NCBI GenBank assembly: GCA_903884105.1
Contig: CAISDJ010000137.1
Span: 43,730-107,729, forward strand
DNA length: 64,000 nt
Direction of reading: 5' to 3'
Source: an uncultured Pseudomonadota bacterium
GTDB lineage: Bacteria > Pseudomonadota > Gammaproteobacteria > Steroidobacterales > Steroidobacteraceae
Below the pieces are notes generated by a model. That model ran no database searches. It was not told the origin of the DNA and worked only from the letters and a program-made list of their open reading frames with translations. Both the position numbers and the translations under genes were made by a program. Numbering within the stretch: the first letter of the stretch is position 1; the number at the start of each line of letters is the position of its first letter. Shown here piece by piece: positions 1 through 8,710 of the stretch.

Positions 1-102
1 ATCGATGCAGGCAAGGGCTTGCAGTTGCTCGAACGCTTGGCCGCGTTCAACGCTGAAAACACGAAAGTTGCTGCCGCGTCGCAGTCGGTCCCCAGGAGCT
101 AG
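1..102 (+). CDS. trpD: Anthranilate phosphoribosyltransferase, C-terminal fragment
   Basis: Frame 1 is open from the window edge for 33 codons to a TAG. The tail, with IDAGKGLQLLERLAAF, looks like the last helix of TrpD, which transfers phosphoribose to anthranilate in tryptophan synthesis. The identification rests mainly on position, since trpC follows 56 bp downstream in the same direction. The rest of the gene lies outside the window. Confidence 0.8.
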   Translation: MDAGKGLQLLERLAAFNAENTKVAAASQSVPRS

Positions 103-120
103 TGAAAGCCATGAAGTCCT

Positions 121-157
121 GTCACCCGTCACCGGCCACCGGCCACCGGTACTGACC
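121..157. repeat. Family A repeat (C-rich arm) between trpD and trpC
   Basis: Tandem CACCGGC-type units fill most of the trpD-trpC gap, 18 bp after the trpD stop and ending right at the trpC start. No clear Shine-Dalgarno is visible for trpC because the repeat occupies that position. It is the same family as the arrays at 8.6-12.6 kb. Confidence 0.7.
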
Positions 158-158
158 C

Positions 159-1007
159 ATGTCCGGTCTACTGACAGAAATGGCGCAGACCAGCCTCGCA
201 AGGCTCGAAGCCGCGCGCGCCCATGAAACCGAACAAGCGCTGTGGAGCCGCGTCATCGATATGGCACCCGCGCCGCCCCTCACGCTGTCGAGCGAAGGCT
301 TCGACCTGATTGCCGAGTGCAAGCTGCACTCACCGTCGGCGGGCGACCTCTCTGCGAATACGACGGATGTCGAGAGCCGCGTGGCAGCCTACGGGTTGGG
401 TGGTGCAGCTGCGGTCTCGGTGCTCACCGAACCCAAGCGATTTGGCGGCAGCCTCGCGCATCTCGCGCAGGCGGTTCGTGTACTGGCGCCGCTCAACGTG
501 CCGGTGATGAGAAAGGACTTTCTCGTCGACCCGTACCAGGTGATGGAGGGCCGCGCGGCGGGTGCCGGCGGCGTGCTTGTCATCGTGCGCATGTTGAATC
601 CCGGACGGATTACTGAAATGCTCGACTGCGCGGCCATGCTGAAGATGTTCGTGCTCATCGAGGCCTTTGATGCTGTCGATCTCGCAGTCACAAAGGAGAT
701 CCTCAAGCACCGTCAGGGACGCGAGGAGCAGCTGCTCGTGGGCGTGAACTGCCGCGATCTCGAGACACTGTCGGTCGACTTCGCGCGCCTCGGCGAAGTG
801 GCTGAGCTTCTGCCAGAGGGCTACCCCAAGGTGGCGGAAAGCGGAGTCGGCACTGTCGATGACGTGCGCCGGATTGTCGATCAGGGCTATACGATGGCGC
901 TCGTCGGCAGCTCGTTGATGAACTCGGATCGTCCACGTGAGCTCGCCAGCGAATTGATCGTTGCCGGCCGTGAGCATGCTCTTGCGCGGCGCGCGGCGAA
1001 GCCCTGA
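159..1007 (+). CDS. trpC: Indole-3-glycerol-phosphate synthase
   Basis: 282 aa, close to the usual 255-280. It closes the ring of CdRP to indole-3-glycerol phosphate in the cytoplasm. A single TIM barrel is visible with the expected catalytic positions: E and K in ECKLHSPSAGDL (about residues 53-64), K in MRKDF, E in LIEAFD, N in VNCRDLETL and E in VAESGV. The first active-site loop differs from the common KKASPSKG form but keeps the Lys and SPS. The start at 159 is the first in-frame ATG after the repeat; ATG 180 is an alternative. Confidence 0.95.
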   Translation: MSGLLTEMAQTSLARLEAARAHETEQALWSRVIDMAPAPPLTLSSEGFDLIAECKLHSPSAGDLSANTTDVESRVAAYGLGGAAAVSVLTEPKRFGGSLAHLAQAVRVLAPLNVPVMRKDFLVDPYQVMEGRAAGAGGVLVIVRMLNPGRITEMLDCAAMLKMFVLIEAFDAVDLAVTKEILKHRQGREEQLLVGVNCRDLETLSVDFARLGEVAELLPEGYPKVAESGVGTVDDVRRIVDQGYTMALVGSSLMNSDRPRELASELIVAGREHALARRAAKP

Positions 1008-1012
1008 CCACC

Positions 1013-1666
1013 ATGTCGCTGCCGCCCCAAAGCCACCAGCATGCCTCGCCATCAGCGCCGCTGTGGGTGAAGGTATGCGGGCTGACGACAGCGGAGGGGA
1101 TCGATGCAGCCGTGGCGGCGGGCGTGGATGCCGTCGGCTTCGTTTTCTTTTCGCAGTCAAAGCGCTACGTCAGTCCACAGGAAGCTGCGCGCCTCGCGGC
1201 ACAGGTGCCCAGGCGCATCCTGAAAGTAGCCGTATTCCTGCATCCATCGCAAGCCGAGCTGGATGCGGTGCTGGGCGCGTTCCAGCCGGATATCGTCCAG
1301 ACTGACTACGAGGACTTTGCCCACCTTGCTGTCCCGACCGGCATGACTGTCCTGCCGGTGTTGCGTAGTGGCGGGGTATTGCCAACACCGCTGCCGCGAC
1401 GCGTGCTGTTCGAGGGGCCGGTCAGCGGCACCGGCACCACGGCGGACTGGTCGAGTGCACTGACGCTGGCGCGTCGGTGCGAGGTGATCCTGGCGGGCGG
1501 GCTGACGCCGGCCAACGTCGCTGAGGCGATTCGCGCCGTGCGGCCCGCTGGCGTTGACGTCAGCAGTGGTGTCGAGCAAGCGCCGGGCATCAAGGATCCC
1601 GCGCGGATTGCAGAGTTTGTCCGGGCAGCGCGGCAGCAGCGCCGCGGGCCTGGCGCTGAACAATGA
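1013..1666 (+). CDS. trpF: Phosphoribosylanthranilate isomerase
   Basis: 217 aa, normal length. It isomerises PRA to CdRP, the step before TrpC. The N-terminal KVCGLT holds the catalytic Cys, and the C-terminal GVDVSSGVE phosphate-binding signature is intact. In the motif usually read as LLD..GGTG..FDW the sequence is [15 protein letters not shown], so the general-acid Asp appears replaced by Glu. The gene starts 5 bp after trpC and is followed by trpB, so it is translated within one trp operon. It is a monofunctional TrpF, not fused to TrpC as in enterics. Confidence 0.95.
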   Translation: MSLPPQSHQHASPSAPLWVKVCGLTTAEGIDAAVAAGVDAVGFVFFSQSKRYVSPQEAARLAAQVPRRILKVAVFLHPSQAELDAVLGAFQPDIVQTDYEDFAHLAVPTGMTVLPVLRSGGVLPTPLPRRVLFEGPVSGTGTTADWSSALTLARRCEVILAGGLTPANVAEAIRAVRPAGVDVSSGVEQAPGIKDPARIAEFVRAARQQRRGPGAEQ

Positions 1667-1694
1667 ACAGAGTACGACTAGTGAGAGAGCCGAG

Positions 1695-2939
1695 ATGAGA
1701 GCTGACCTGAAGGGCCTGGACACCGCGGCGCTGATGGCCAACGTGATGAACGACATGTATCCGGACGAGCACGGCCGCTTTGGCCCGTTCGGCGGCCGCT
1801 ACGTACCCGAGACGCTCGTCCCGGCGCTCGATCGGCTTGAAGCCGGCGTGAAGCGCTACCTGCGCGATCCGGATTTCCTGAAGGAGTTTCACGCCGAGCT
1901 GTCGTCGTGGGTGGGCCGCCCGACTGCGCTTACCCATGCGCGCGAGTTGTCGCGTCGCTGGGGCGCGGACATCTGGCTGAAGCGCGAAGACCTTGCGCAC
2001 ACCGGCGCGCACAAGATCAACAACTCGATCGGTCAGGTGCTGCTCGCGAAGCGACTCGGCGCCAAGCGGGTGATTGCCGAGACAGGCGCAGGCCAGCATG
2101 GCGTCGCATCGGCCGCAGCGTGCGCACGGGTCGGTCTGCCTTGCGTCGTCTACATGGGCGCTGTCGACATGGAGCGCCAGGCACCCAACGTCGGCCGAAT
2201 GAAGCTGCTCGGAGCGACCGTCATGCCGGTAACGAGTGGCGACAAGACGCTGCGGGCAGCCGTTGACGAGGCACTGCGCGACTGGGTCTCCGATCCGAAC
2301 GGCACGTACTATTGTCTCGGCTCGGCGATCGGGCCGCATCCGTATCCTTACATTGTCCGTGAACTGCAGTCGGTCATCGGACGCGAGGCGCGTGAGCAGA
2401 TGCTGAAAGCCACCGGCGTATTGCCCGATATCGCCATTGCCTGCGTCGGCGGCGGCTCGAATGCCATCGGCCTGTTCCATCCGTTCGTCAAGGATCGGTC
2501 GGTCCAGTTGCTCGGTCTCGAAGCAGGCGGTCTCGGCACAGGGCTCGGCCAGAACGCGGCATCGCTCGCGTATGGCAAGCCGGGTGTGCTGCAAGGCTGC
2601 TACTCATTGCTGCTGCAGGACGATGACGGGCAGATCCAGGAGACGCACTCCGTGTCGGCCGGCCTCGATTACCCGGGCGTGGGACCCGAGCACGCATTGC
2701 TGCAAACCATCGGTCGCGTCCGTTACGAAGCGGCCACCGATGCAGAAGCGCTCGACGCGCTCGCCGAGGTCTGCGCCGCCGAGGGCATTCTTCCAGCGAT
2801 CGAATCGTCGCATGCCTTTGCCGGCGCCAAGCGCTGGGCCAAGCAGAATCCTGGCAAGCGGGTGCTGATTGGCTTGTCGGGCCGGGGTGACAAGGACATG
2901 CCTACGCTGCAGCGGACGCTGTTGAAAGGAGTCCTGTGA
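1695..2939 (+). CDS. trpB: Tryptophan synthase beta chain
   Basis: 414 aa. A PLP enzyme condensing indole with serine. The N-terminal [15 protein letters not shown], the PLP lysine in [13 protein letters not shown] (about residue 101) and the phosphate loop [10 protein letters not shown] are all present. The frame is open back to 1554 inside trpF, but homology starts only near [13 protein letters not shown] 1695, just after trpF and preceded by GAGAGAGCCGAG, is the best start. The stop overlaps the trpA start (TGATG), consistent with the TrpA2B2 complex. Confidence 0.97.
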   Translation: MRADLKGLDTAALMANVMNDMYPDEHGRFGPFGGRYVPETLVPALDRLEAGVKRYLRDPDFLKEFHAELSSWVGRPTALTHARELSRRWGADIWLKREDLAHTGAHKINNSIGQVLLAKRLGAKRVIAETGAGQHGVASAAACARVGLPCVVYMGAVDMERQAPNVGRMKLLGATVMPVTSGDKTLRAAVDEALRDWVSDPNGTYYCLGSAIGPHPYPYIVRELQSVIGREAREQMLKATGVLPDIAIACVGGGSNAIGLFHPFVKDRSVQLLGLEAGGLGTGLGQNAASLAYGKPGVLQGCYSLLLQDDDGQIQETHSVSAGLDYPGVGPEHALLQTIGRVRYEAATDAEALDALAEVCAAEGILPAIESSHAFAGAKRWAKQNPGKRVLIGLSGRGDKDMPTLQRTLLKGVL

Positions 2940-3712
2940 TGCTTCCGCGCGATACGATCAGCGCCGCGATCAACGCGGCCCGCGCCAAGGGGCAGCCGGC
3001 CATCGTCGCCTTCATGACGGGTGGATTCCCCGACCGAATCTCCTTTGCAAAGCATCTGCATGCGGTGGCCGATGCGGCCGATGTCGTCGAGATCGGCGTT
3101 CCGTTCACCGACCCGATGGCGGATGGCACGACCATCCAACGTTCGAGCCGTGCTGCGCTGGCCGCGGGCACCACGCTCAAGTGGATTCTGGCCGAGCTGG
3201 GAGCGCAGACTCCGAAGCCGAAGGCGCCGATCCTGCTGATGAGCTACCTGAACCCGTTGCTCGCCTTCGGGCTGGATGAGCTGCCGCAGGCCGCGGCCAA
3301 GGCGGGCGTGTCGGGTTTCATCATTCCGGATCTGCCGTTTGAAGAGAGCGCCGACATGCGCGCGGCGCTCGAGCCGGTCGGCCTCGCGCTGGTACAGCTG
3401 GTGACACCCGTGACCCCGCCCGAGCGGCTCGCAATGTTGTGCAAGGCAAGCCAGGGCTTCGTGTACGCTGTGACCATGACCGGGACCACCGGCAAGAACG
3501 TCGACTTGCCTGAGGAAGTCGTCGAGTACATGCAGCGCGTGAAGGCCGTGTCGCCGCTGCCCGTGTGTGCCGGTTTCGGCATCCGCAGCCGCAAACAGGT
3601 TGAGCGCATGGGGCCGGCCGTGGATGGTGTCGTCGTGGGGTCCGCGCTGGTGGAAGTGCTCGAACGGGGTGAAGACCCTGCCGCGTTCCTGCGGGGCCTG
3701 AAAGCATCGTGA
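2939..3712 (+). CDS. trpA: Tryptophan synthase alpha chain
   Basis: 257 aa. It cleaves indole-3-glycerol phosphate and passes indole to TrpB. Catalytic Glu lies in VVEIGVPFTDPMADG, Asp follows in the same loop, and the phosphate site GFGIRSRKQV is intact. ATG 2939 overlaps the trpB stop and has AAAGGAG upstream; a GTG one codon earlier (2936) is the other possible start. It is the last gene of the trp operon, and a family B palindrome begins 20 bp beyond the stop. Confidence 0.97.
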   Translation: MLPRDTISAAINAARAKGQPAIVAFMTGGFPDRISFAKHLHAVADAADVVEIGVPFTDPMADGTTIQRSSRAALAAGTTLKWILAELGAQTPKPKAPILLMSYLNPLLAFGLDELPQAAAKAGVSGFIIPDLPFEESADMRAALEPVGLALVQLVTPVTPPERLAMLCKASQGFVYAVTMTGTTGKNVDLPEEVVEYMQRVKAVSPLPVCAGFGIRSRKQVERMGPAVDGVVVGSALVEVLERGEDPAAFLRGLKAS

Positions 3713-3728
3713 ACCGAGTAGCATGACA

Positions 3729-3845
3729 ACGCCAGGAAGCGGGGAAGCGACGTAAGCCAGGGAAGCCAGCGCAGAGTAGCGTTGTGCCGATTCTCTGCCT
3801 CACCTCCGGCTTCCTTCACTTCCGGGCATCCCCAACTTCCCCGAT
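3729..3845. repeat. Family B palindromic repeat after trpA
   Basis: The left arm (3732-3776) repeats GGAAGC/AAGCCAG units. The right arm (3793-3843) carries the complementary GGCTTCC, CACTTCC and ACTTCCCCG units, so a transcript could fold into a long imperfect stem. It fills the 152-bp trpA to EF-hand gap and may act as the trp operon 3' structure. Similar copies lie at 12.6, 17.2 and 53.7 kb. Confidence 0.75.
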
Positions 3846-3864
3846 TCATCAGAGGACGTATTTT

Positions 3865-4092
3865 ATGGCCAGACTCTCCAAGGAAAAGATCGAGGAGTTG
3901 CGCGAGGACTTCGCGTTCAACGATGCGAACGAAGACGGCCGGATCACGTTCGAGGAGTTCTGCGAGTTCCTGACGGATCTCGATTCCGATGTGGCGCCGG
4001 ACGAGGCACTGATGGGCTTCTACGAGATTGACAAGAGCGGCAATGGCTCGATCGACTTCGATGAATTCGTCGCCTGGTGGACGTCGAAGTAG
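3865..4092 (+). CDS. Small EF-hand calcium-binding protein
   Basis: 75 aa with two canonical EF-hand loops. DANEDGRITFEE (about residues 17-28) and DKSGNGSIDFDE (about 55-66) both keep D1, D/N3, D/N5, G6, a hydrophobic at 8 and E12. There is no signal peptide, so it is probably a cytoplasmic Ca2+ buffer or sensor. ATG 3865 is preceded by AGAGGA at good spacing; the longer frame from 3784 runs through the repeat and is not credible. It ends 6 bp before dedA, suggesting co-transcription. The partner is unknown. Confidence 0.85.
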   Translation: MARLSKEKIEELREDFAFNDANEDGRITFEEFCEFLTDLDSDVAPDEALMGFYEIDKSGNGSIDFDEFVAWWTSK

Positions 4093-4098
4093 CAGGCC

Positions 4099-4743
4099 AT
4101 GCCGCTAGTCACCTGGTTCGTCGACTTCATCCTGCACCTCGATCGGCATCTTACCGATCTGGTGGCGATGTACCAGTACTGGATGTACGGCATCCTGTTC
4201 CTGATCGTGTTTGCCGAGACGGGCTTCGTCGTCACGCCGTTCCTGCCGGGCGATTCGCTGCTGTTCGCGGTGGGTGCGCTGGCCGCAGTGGACCAGAGCG
4301 GTACGCTGAATCCGGTGTTCCTCTGGCTGCTGCTGATTGTGGCCGCTGTTTTCGGTAACGAACTCAATTACCGGATCGGCCACTACATCGGACCCCGGGC
4401 ATTCACCGGCAAGATCCCCGGGTTGAAGCGCGAGTACCTGTTCAAGACCCAGGCGTTCTACGACAAGCATGGCGGCAAGACCATCGTGCTGTCCCGCTTC
4501 CTGCCCATCATCCGCACGTTTGCGCCGTTCGTCGCCGGCATCGGCCACATGAAGAAAACCACCTTCTCCACCTACAATCTGGGCGGTGCCATCGCCTGGG
4601 TGTCCCTGTTCATCTGGGGCGGGTTCCTGTTCGGCAACGTGCCACTGGTCAAGAACAACTTCGGGATCGTGACCATCGTGATCATCGTTGTGTCGCTGCT
4701 GCCGCTGGCCTGGGGGCTCCTGCAGTCCCGCAAGTCGCATTGA
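4099..4743 (+). CDS. DedA family inner-membrane protein
   Basis: 214 aa, typical DedA (VTT/SNARE-associated) length. This family acts in undecaprenyl-phosphate or phospholipid recycling and envelope pH tolerance. Visible family marks are the acidic ETGFVVTPFLPGDSLLF loop, GNELNYRIGHYIG and the arginine motif SRFLPIIRTFAPFVAGIG. Four or five hydrophobic segments are seen, with a C-terminal basic tail. It starts 6 bp after the EF-hand gene. The exact lipid substrate cannot be told from sequence. Confidence 0.9.
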   Translation: MPLVTWFVDFILHLDRHLTDLVAMYQYWMYGILFLIVFAETGFVVTPFLPGDSLLFAVGALAAVDQSGTLNPVFLWLLLIVAAVFGNELNYRIGHYIGPRAFTGKIPGLKREYLFKTQAFYDKHGGKTIVLSRFLPIIRTFAPFVAGIGHMKKTTFSTYNLGGAIAWVSLFIWGGFLFGNVPLVKNNFGIVTIVIIVVSLLPLAWGLLQSRKSH

Positions 4744-4762
4744 GTCAACCCGGCGGCACCGG

Positions 4763-5071
4763 ATGCGCAAGATCCACACTGCAGAGTCGCTGATCGAGAT
4801 CGCTCACCTGCGCAACGTTTTGGTAGCGTCGGGTATCGCCTGCCAGATCCGCAACGATCGGCTGATGGGTGCGCTAGGTGAGATCCCGTTCGTCGACTGC
4901 TGGCCCGAGCTCTGGCTCGAGAACGACCGCGATGCGTTGACCGCCAAGGGCCTGATCGACGGCGAGTTTCGACCCCTCAAGCCTTCTGCCGACTGGACAT
5001 GTCCTGCGTGCGGCGAGACTATCGAGGGGCAGTTCTCCGACTGCTGGCACTGCAGCCCGCCCCGAGATTGA
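4763..5071 (+). CDS. DUF2007-type protein with C-terminal zinc ribbon
   Basis: 102 aa. The N-terminal half (about 1-70: HTAESLIEIAHLRNVL, then WPELWL) matches the small DUF2007 fold thought to bind ligands or act in signalling. The C-terminal 30 residues carry CPAC and CWHC, a four-Cys/His zinc ribbon. ATG 4763 lies 20 bp after dedA. Function is unknown. Confidence 0.75.
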   Translation: MRKIHTAESLIEIAHLRNVLVASGIACQIRNDRLMGALGEIPFVDCWPELWLENDRDALTAKGLIDGEFRPLKPSADWTCPACGETIEGQFSDCWHCSPPRD

Positions 5072-5075
5072 GATC

Positions 5076-5804
5076 ATGATGGCTTCACCGGAAGTTTCGT
5101 TCGTCATCGATCCCCGCTTCAACGGCCCGCGCGATTCGGGCAACGGCGGGTACGTCTGTGGACTCATCGCGAGCCTCATCGGCGACCAGGTCAAGATCCG
5201 GCTGCAGAAAGTGTTGCCGCTTGGGGTGCTCCTCACCATCCGGCGCCTGCAAAGCGAAGCCTGGCAGGATCAATGGCAGGTCCTGAACGGCGAGGACGTG
5301 ATTGCAACAGTCTTCAAGACCGAAGTCGTCGTTGATGTGCCCAATCCGCCGACGTATCTCGATGCCCTGGCGGCCTCAAAGCACTACGCAGGCTTTCAGA
5401 ACAACCTGTATCCCACGTGCTTCGTCTGCGGCCCCGAGCGCCATCGCGGCGACGGGATGCGGATCTTTGCCTCCGCAGTCCCCGGTAGGGACATCGTTGC
5501 TGCGCCCTGGCTGCCCGACGCCACGCTCGGTGACGACAACGGCAAGATAAAACCGGAATTCGTCTGGGCTGCGCTCGATTGCCCCGGCGCCTTCGCTTCT
5601 ATTCCCTATGGTCGTCAAGCGTTGCTTGGCGAATTTGCCGTACACGTGAGTCGCTTGGTCCATGTCGATGAACCCTGCGTCGTCACGGGCTGGAAGATCT
5701 CGATCGACGGCCGAAAATATCGCGCCGGTACCGCGCTGTTTGATGAAGACGGTGAGCTCTGCGCCTTCGGCCACGCGACATGGATTGAGTTGCTCAAGCC
5801 TTGA
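5076..5804 (+). CDS. Hotdog-fold thioesterase-like protein
   Basis: 242 aa. The N-terminal block with FNGPRDSGNGGYVCGLIA resembles the substrate helix region of acyl-CoA thioesterase-like double hotdog proteins, and the second half has a matching WAALDCPGAFAS block. A CFVCG motif in the middle is also seen in relatives. ATG 5076 (or 5079) is 4 bp after the DUF2007 gene, so these genes are probably one unit. Substrate unknown; an actual thioesterase activity is inferred from fold only. Confidence 0.65.
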   Translation: MMASPEVSFVIDPRFNGPRDSGNGGYVCGLIASLIGDQVKIRLQKVLPLGVLLTIRRLQSEAWQDQWQVLNGEDVIATVFKTEVVVDVPNPPTYLDALAASKHYAGFQNNLYPTCFVCGPERHRGDGMRIFASAVPGRDIVAAPWLPDATLGDDNGKIKPEFVWAALDCPGAFASIPYGRQALLGEFAVHVSRLVHVDEPCVVTGWKISIDGRKYRAGTALFDEDGELCAFGHATWIELLKP

Positions 5805-5881
5805 AGGGATGCCGTGCAGTTCTGCATGTCCGCCAGGTCCGGCACGAGCGCGCGTCCGAATCGTCTAATGAAAGCAGGGGA

Positions 5882-6064
5882 ATGATCAATATTCCAGTGC
5901 GTCTTCTGATTGCATTCGCTTCGCTACCTCTCGCGAGCGGCTGCGACAGGTTATGGGCTGAGGTCGCGCGGCTCCATGGCAATGAAGTCGTCATGTGCCC
6001 CGGGTCGGAGAAAGCGGCACCGCGGCTGCCCCGACCGGAGGCGGGAGCCGAAGGGAGCTTCTGA
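5882..6064 (+). CDS. Possible small lipoprotein
   Basis: 60 aa. The start has a good Shine-Dalgarno (AGCAGGGG, then ATG 5882). The N-terminus has a basic-hydrophobic signal ending in the lipobox-like LASGC (Cys at residue 21), so it could be lipid-modified and exported. The remaining 39 residues are Pro/Glu/Ala rich with no recognised domain. It ends 6 bp from the convergent DMT gene. Only the signal-peptide logic and the RBS support it. Confidence 0.4.
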   Translation: MINIPVRLLIAFASLPLASGCDRLWAEVARLHGNEVVMCPGSEKAAPRLPRPEAGAEGSF

Positions 6065-6070
6065 AACGCT

Positions 6071-6943
6071 TCAGAGCAACACAGCAGTCGCACCGATGAC
6101 GACGAGAACAGCGCCGGCAACTTCCCACGGCGCGACCTTCTCGCGGAACATGTGCCGAGAGACGGCCCAGGCGATCAACACATCGACGAGCTGGACGGTT
6201 TTCACTGCGGCAACTGAAGGGCCTGTGGCAAAGGCCGTCAGTAGCAGCGCAGAGGCAATGGATCCTGCGCCACCGGGAATGAGGGAAGGGCGCCATGCCG
6301 TGAGTACCCCGCGCAAGGCGACCCGATCGTGGAAAAACATGAATACGCCGCCCATGAGCGTCTGCAGCGTGAGCGTTGACGAGAGCGCTGCCGCCGCGCC
6401 GATCCACGGTTCTCCTCCCCATGCCAACGCGGCGGCGCGATAGCCCACTGCCGTGAACGCAAACAGAATCCCGGAGCCTGCGCCGGCGAAGGCAGCGGAC
6501 AACGCGCTGCGATCTACGCTGACGTGTGCCATCAAGAGCACGCCGACAGTACCAATGGAGGCGCCGAGCCAGTCGCCAGCGGACAGCCGGTCACCGATCA
6601 GGAAGAAGCCAATGACGGCAGAGCCCAGGACTTCTGTCTTCAGGAGGGCGGTGGTGACGGCGAAGGCCCGCGTGCGCATCGCGATGATGAGTGCAGCCGT
6701 CCCCGCGATCTGCGTCGTTGCGCCGAGGAACACCCAGCCGACAAAGGCCCAGGAAGGCAACCCGCTCGGGCCATAGAGGTAAAGGATGACTGCCGACCAG
6801 ATCAGCGCGAACGGCAAGCCGTACAGAAAGCGGATGTACGTGGCACCCCACAGGCCGAGTCGCTCGGTGAGGGAACGCTGCGAGGCATTGCGCACGACTT
6901 GAAGGCCGGCGGCGCCGATCGCGAGCAACGGCCAGACGGTCAT
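6071..6943 (-). CDS. EamA/DMT superfamily transporter
   Basis: 290 aa with about ten hydrophobic segments arranged as two EamA repeats, the second beginning near residue 150. Members are inner-membrane exporters of amino acids, nucleobases or other metabolites; the substrate cannot be inferred. It starts 19 bp after ubiB in the same direction and is probably the last gene of the - strand transcript. Confidence 0.85.
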   Translation of the reverse strand: MTVWPLLAIGAAGLQVVRNASQRSLTERLGLWGATYIRFLYGLPFALIWSAVILYLYGPSGLPSWAFVGWVFLGATTQIAGTAALIIAMRTRAFAVTTALLKTEVLGSAVIGFFLIGDRLSAGDWLGASIGTVGVLLMAHVSVDRSALSAAFAGAGSGILFAFTAVGYRAAALAWGGEPWIGAAAALSSTLTLQTLMGGVFMFFHDRVALRGVLTAWRPSLIPGGAGSIASALLLTAFATGPSVAAVKTVQLVDVLIAWAVSRHMFREKVAPWEVAGAVLVVIGATAVLL

Positions 6944-6962
6944 CGGTGTACCCGAGACCGGA

Positions 6963-8609
6963 TCAAGTGCGGCGTCTCGAATACCAGTAGTTCACGATCG
7001 CCGCGGCGAACAACGCCACGCCTGGCCACTTGGGATCGAGCACGAGCGCGAACCACAGGACGCCGCTGAGTCCGGCCGCTGCAGAAAGAATCGTGGCATC
7101 GCGACGGTCGGCACTGGCCTTGGCTTCGCAGCGCATCTCCTCTAGATGGTCGGTCTGCACGGGCAAACGCAAGCGACCTTCGGCTGCACGCTGGATCGTC
7201 GATTGCAGTAGCTGTGGCGTCAGCTTCAACGCTTCGACCAGATCGGGCAGCTGGGTCCGAACGCTTTGCACGACAGCGCGCACGCTGTACCGCGTCTGCA
7301 TCCACTCGCGCAGCACTGGCTGAGCCGTCTTCCACAGGTCGAGGTCCGGATACAGTTGGCGCCCGAGGCCTTCGATCTGCAGCAGCGTCTTCTGCAGCAG
7401 GATCAGCTGCGGCTGCACGGTCATCTCGAAACGCTGCGCTGTCTCGAACAGACGGATCAGCACCTGGCCGAAGGAGATCTCCTTCAGCGGCTTGTTGAAG
7501 ATCGGCTCGCACACCGTGCGCACAGCGGATTCCAGTTCGTCGACGCGAGTGCCGGCAGGGACCCAGCCCGAGTCGACATGCAACTGGGCCACTCGACGGT
7601 AGTCGCGGTCGAAGAACGCCATGAAGTTCTCGGCGAGGTAATGCTGGTCGCGCGGGGCGAGCGTGCCAACGATGCCGAAGTCCACGGCAGCGTAGCGCGG
7701 GAACTCGGGATCGTCGATCTGCACGAACACGTTGCCGGGATGCATGTCGGCATGGAAGAAGTTGTGGCGGAACACCTGCGTGAAGAAGATCTCCACGCCG
7801 TTCTCGGCGAGCCGCTGGAAGTTCGTGCCGCGCCGGCGCAGCTCCTCCAGGTCGCTGATCATCACGCCGTGGATGCGCTCCATCACCATGACGTTCTTGC
7901 GGCACAGATCCCAGTAGATGCCGGGCACATAAAGGAGCTTGGACGTCGCGAAGTTGCGCTTGAGCTGGGCCGCATTCGCCGCCTCGCGCATCAGGTCGAG
8001 CTCGTCGAGGATGGTCTTCTCGTACTCGCGGACGACTTCGACCGGACGCAGCCGATGGCCTTCGCTCCAGTACCTCCGCGCAAGCTCTGCCAGTGCGAGC
8101 ATCACTTCTATGTCGCGCTCGATCAGCGCGCGGATGCCCGGGCGCACGATTTTCGCAATGACCTCGCTGCCATCCTTGAGTCTGGCCACGTGCACTTGCG
8201 CGATGGTGGCTGCTGCGAGCGGGTTCTCGTCAAAGCTCGCAAAGACCTCGTTCACCGGCTTGCCGTAAGCGTCTTCCACGAGCTTGCGCGCGACAGCGCT
8301 GGGGAAGGGCGGTACCCGGTCCTGCAGCTTGGCGAGTTCATCGGCGATGTCGGCCGGCAGCAGGTCGCGGCGTGTAGACAGCGTTTGGCCGAACTTCATG
8401 AAGATCGGGCCGAGCTCCTCGAGTGCCCGCCGCAGCCGTTCTGCGCGCGTGCCCTTGACCTTGCCGCTCTGGAACCATGCGCCTGGCGACAGGTAGAACG
8501 CAAACCGCAGCGGTCGGAACAGATGCGTGGCGAGGATGATGTCATCGAGCCCGTGCTTGATAAGCACGCGCTGGATGGTGAGCAGCCGGGACAGGACGCG
8601 AAGCTTCAT
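6963..8609 (-). CDS. ubiB: Ubiquinone biosynthesis atypical kinase/ATPase
   Basis: 548 aa, matching UbiB/ADCK proteins (about 546). It supports ubiquinone assembly at the inner membrane by ATP-driven extraction of intermediates. The diagnostic KxGQ motif is read in FMKFGQTLSTRRDLLP (about residues 70-85), followed by the Ala-rich loop PLAAATIAQVHVA, the lysine in EVIAKIVRPG, the catalytic block FHADMHPGN and the metal-binding DFG (AVDFGIVG). The C-terminus is hydrophobic. It follows ubiJ across a 96-bp gap occupied by a family A repeat. Confidence 0.96.
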   Translation of the reverse strand: MKLRVLSRLLTIQRVLIKHGLDDIILATHLFRPLRFAFYLSPGAWFQSGKVKGTRAERLRRALEELGPIFMKFGQTLSTRRDLLPADIADELAKLQDRVPPFPSAVARKLVEDAYGKPVNEVFASFDENPLAAATIAQVHVARLKDGSEVIAKIVRPGIRALIERDIEVMLALAELARRYWSEGHRLRPVEVVREYEKTILDELDLMREAANAAQLKRNFATSKLLYVPGIYWDLCRKNVMVMERIHGVMISDLEELRRRGTNFQRLAENGVEIFFTQVFRHNFFHADMHPGNVFVQIDDPEFPRYAAVDFGIVGTLAPRDQHYLAENFMAFFDRDYRRVAQLHVDSGWVPAGTRVDELESAVRTVCEPIFNKPLKEISFGQVLIRLFETAQRFEMTVQPQLILLQKTLLQIEGLGRQLYPDLDLWKTAQPVLREWMQTRYSVRAVVQSVRTQLPDLVEALKLTPQLLQSTIQRAAEGRLRLPVQTDHLEEMRCEAKASADRRDATILSAAAGLSGVLWFALVLDPKWPGVALFAAAIVNYWYSRRRT

Positions 8610-8611
8610 GG

Positions 8612-8710
8612 CTGGTGGTCGGTGGTCAGTGGTCGGTGTGCAGTCATTCCAGCAGAAAGTCCGGGGTTGCGGGGTGGCGAATGCGCCCTAATCACCGGCC
8701 ACCGGTCACT
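8612..8710. repeat. Family A inverted repeat pair between ubiJ and ubiB
   Basis: A G-rich arm (8612-8638: GGTGGTC, GGTGGTCAG, GGTCGGTG) and a C-rich arm (8691-8710: CACCGGCCACCGGTCAC) face each other across about 50 bp. The C-rich arm contains the ubiJ stop codon (8706-8708). Confidence 0.8.

Noticed and set aside
1554..1694. Extended trpB start inside trpF
   Set aside because: 47 extra residues have no similarity to TrpB and overlap trpF; ATG 1695 is better.
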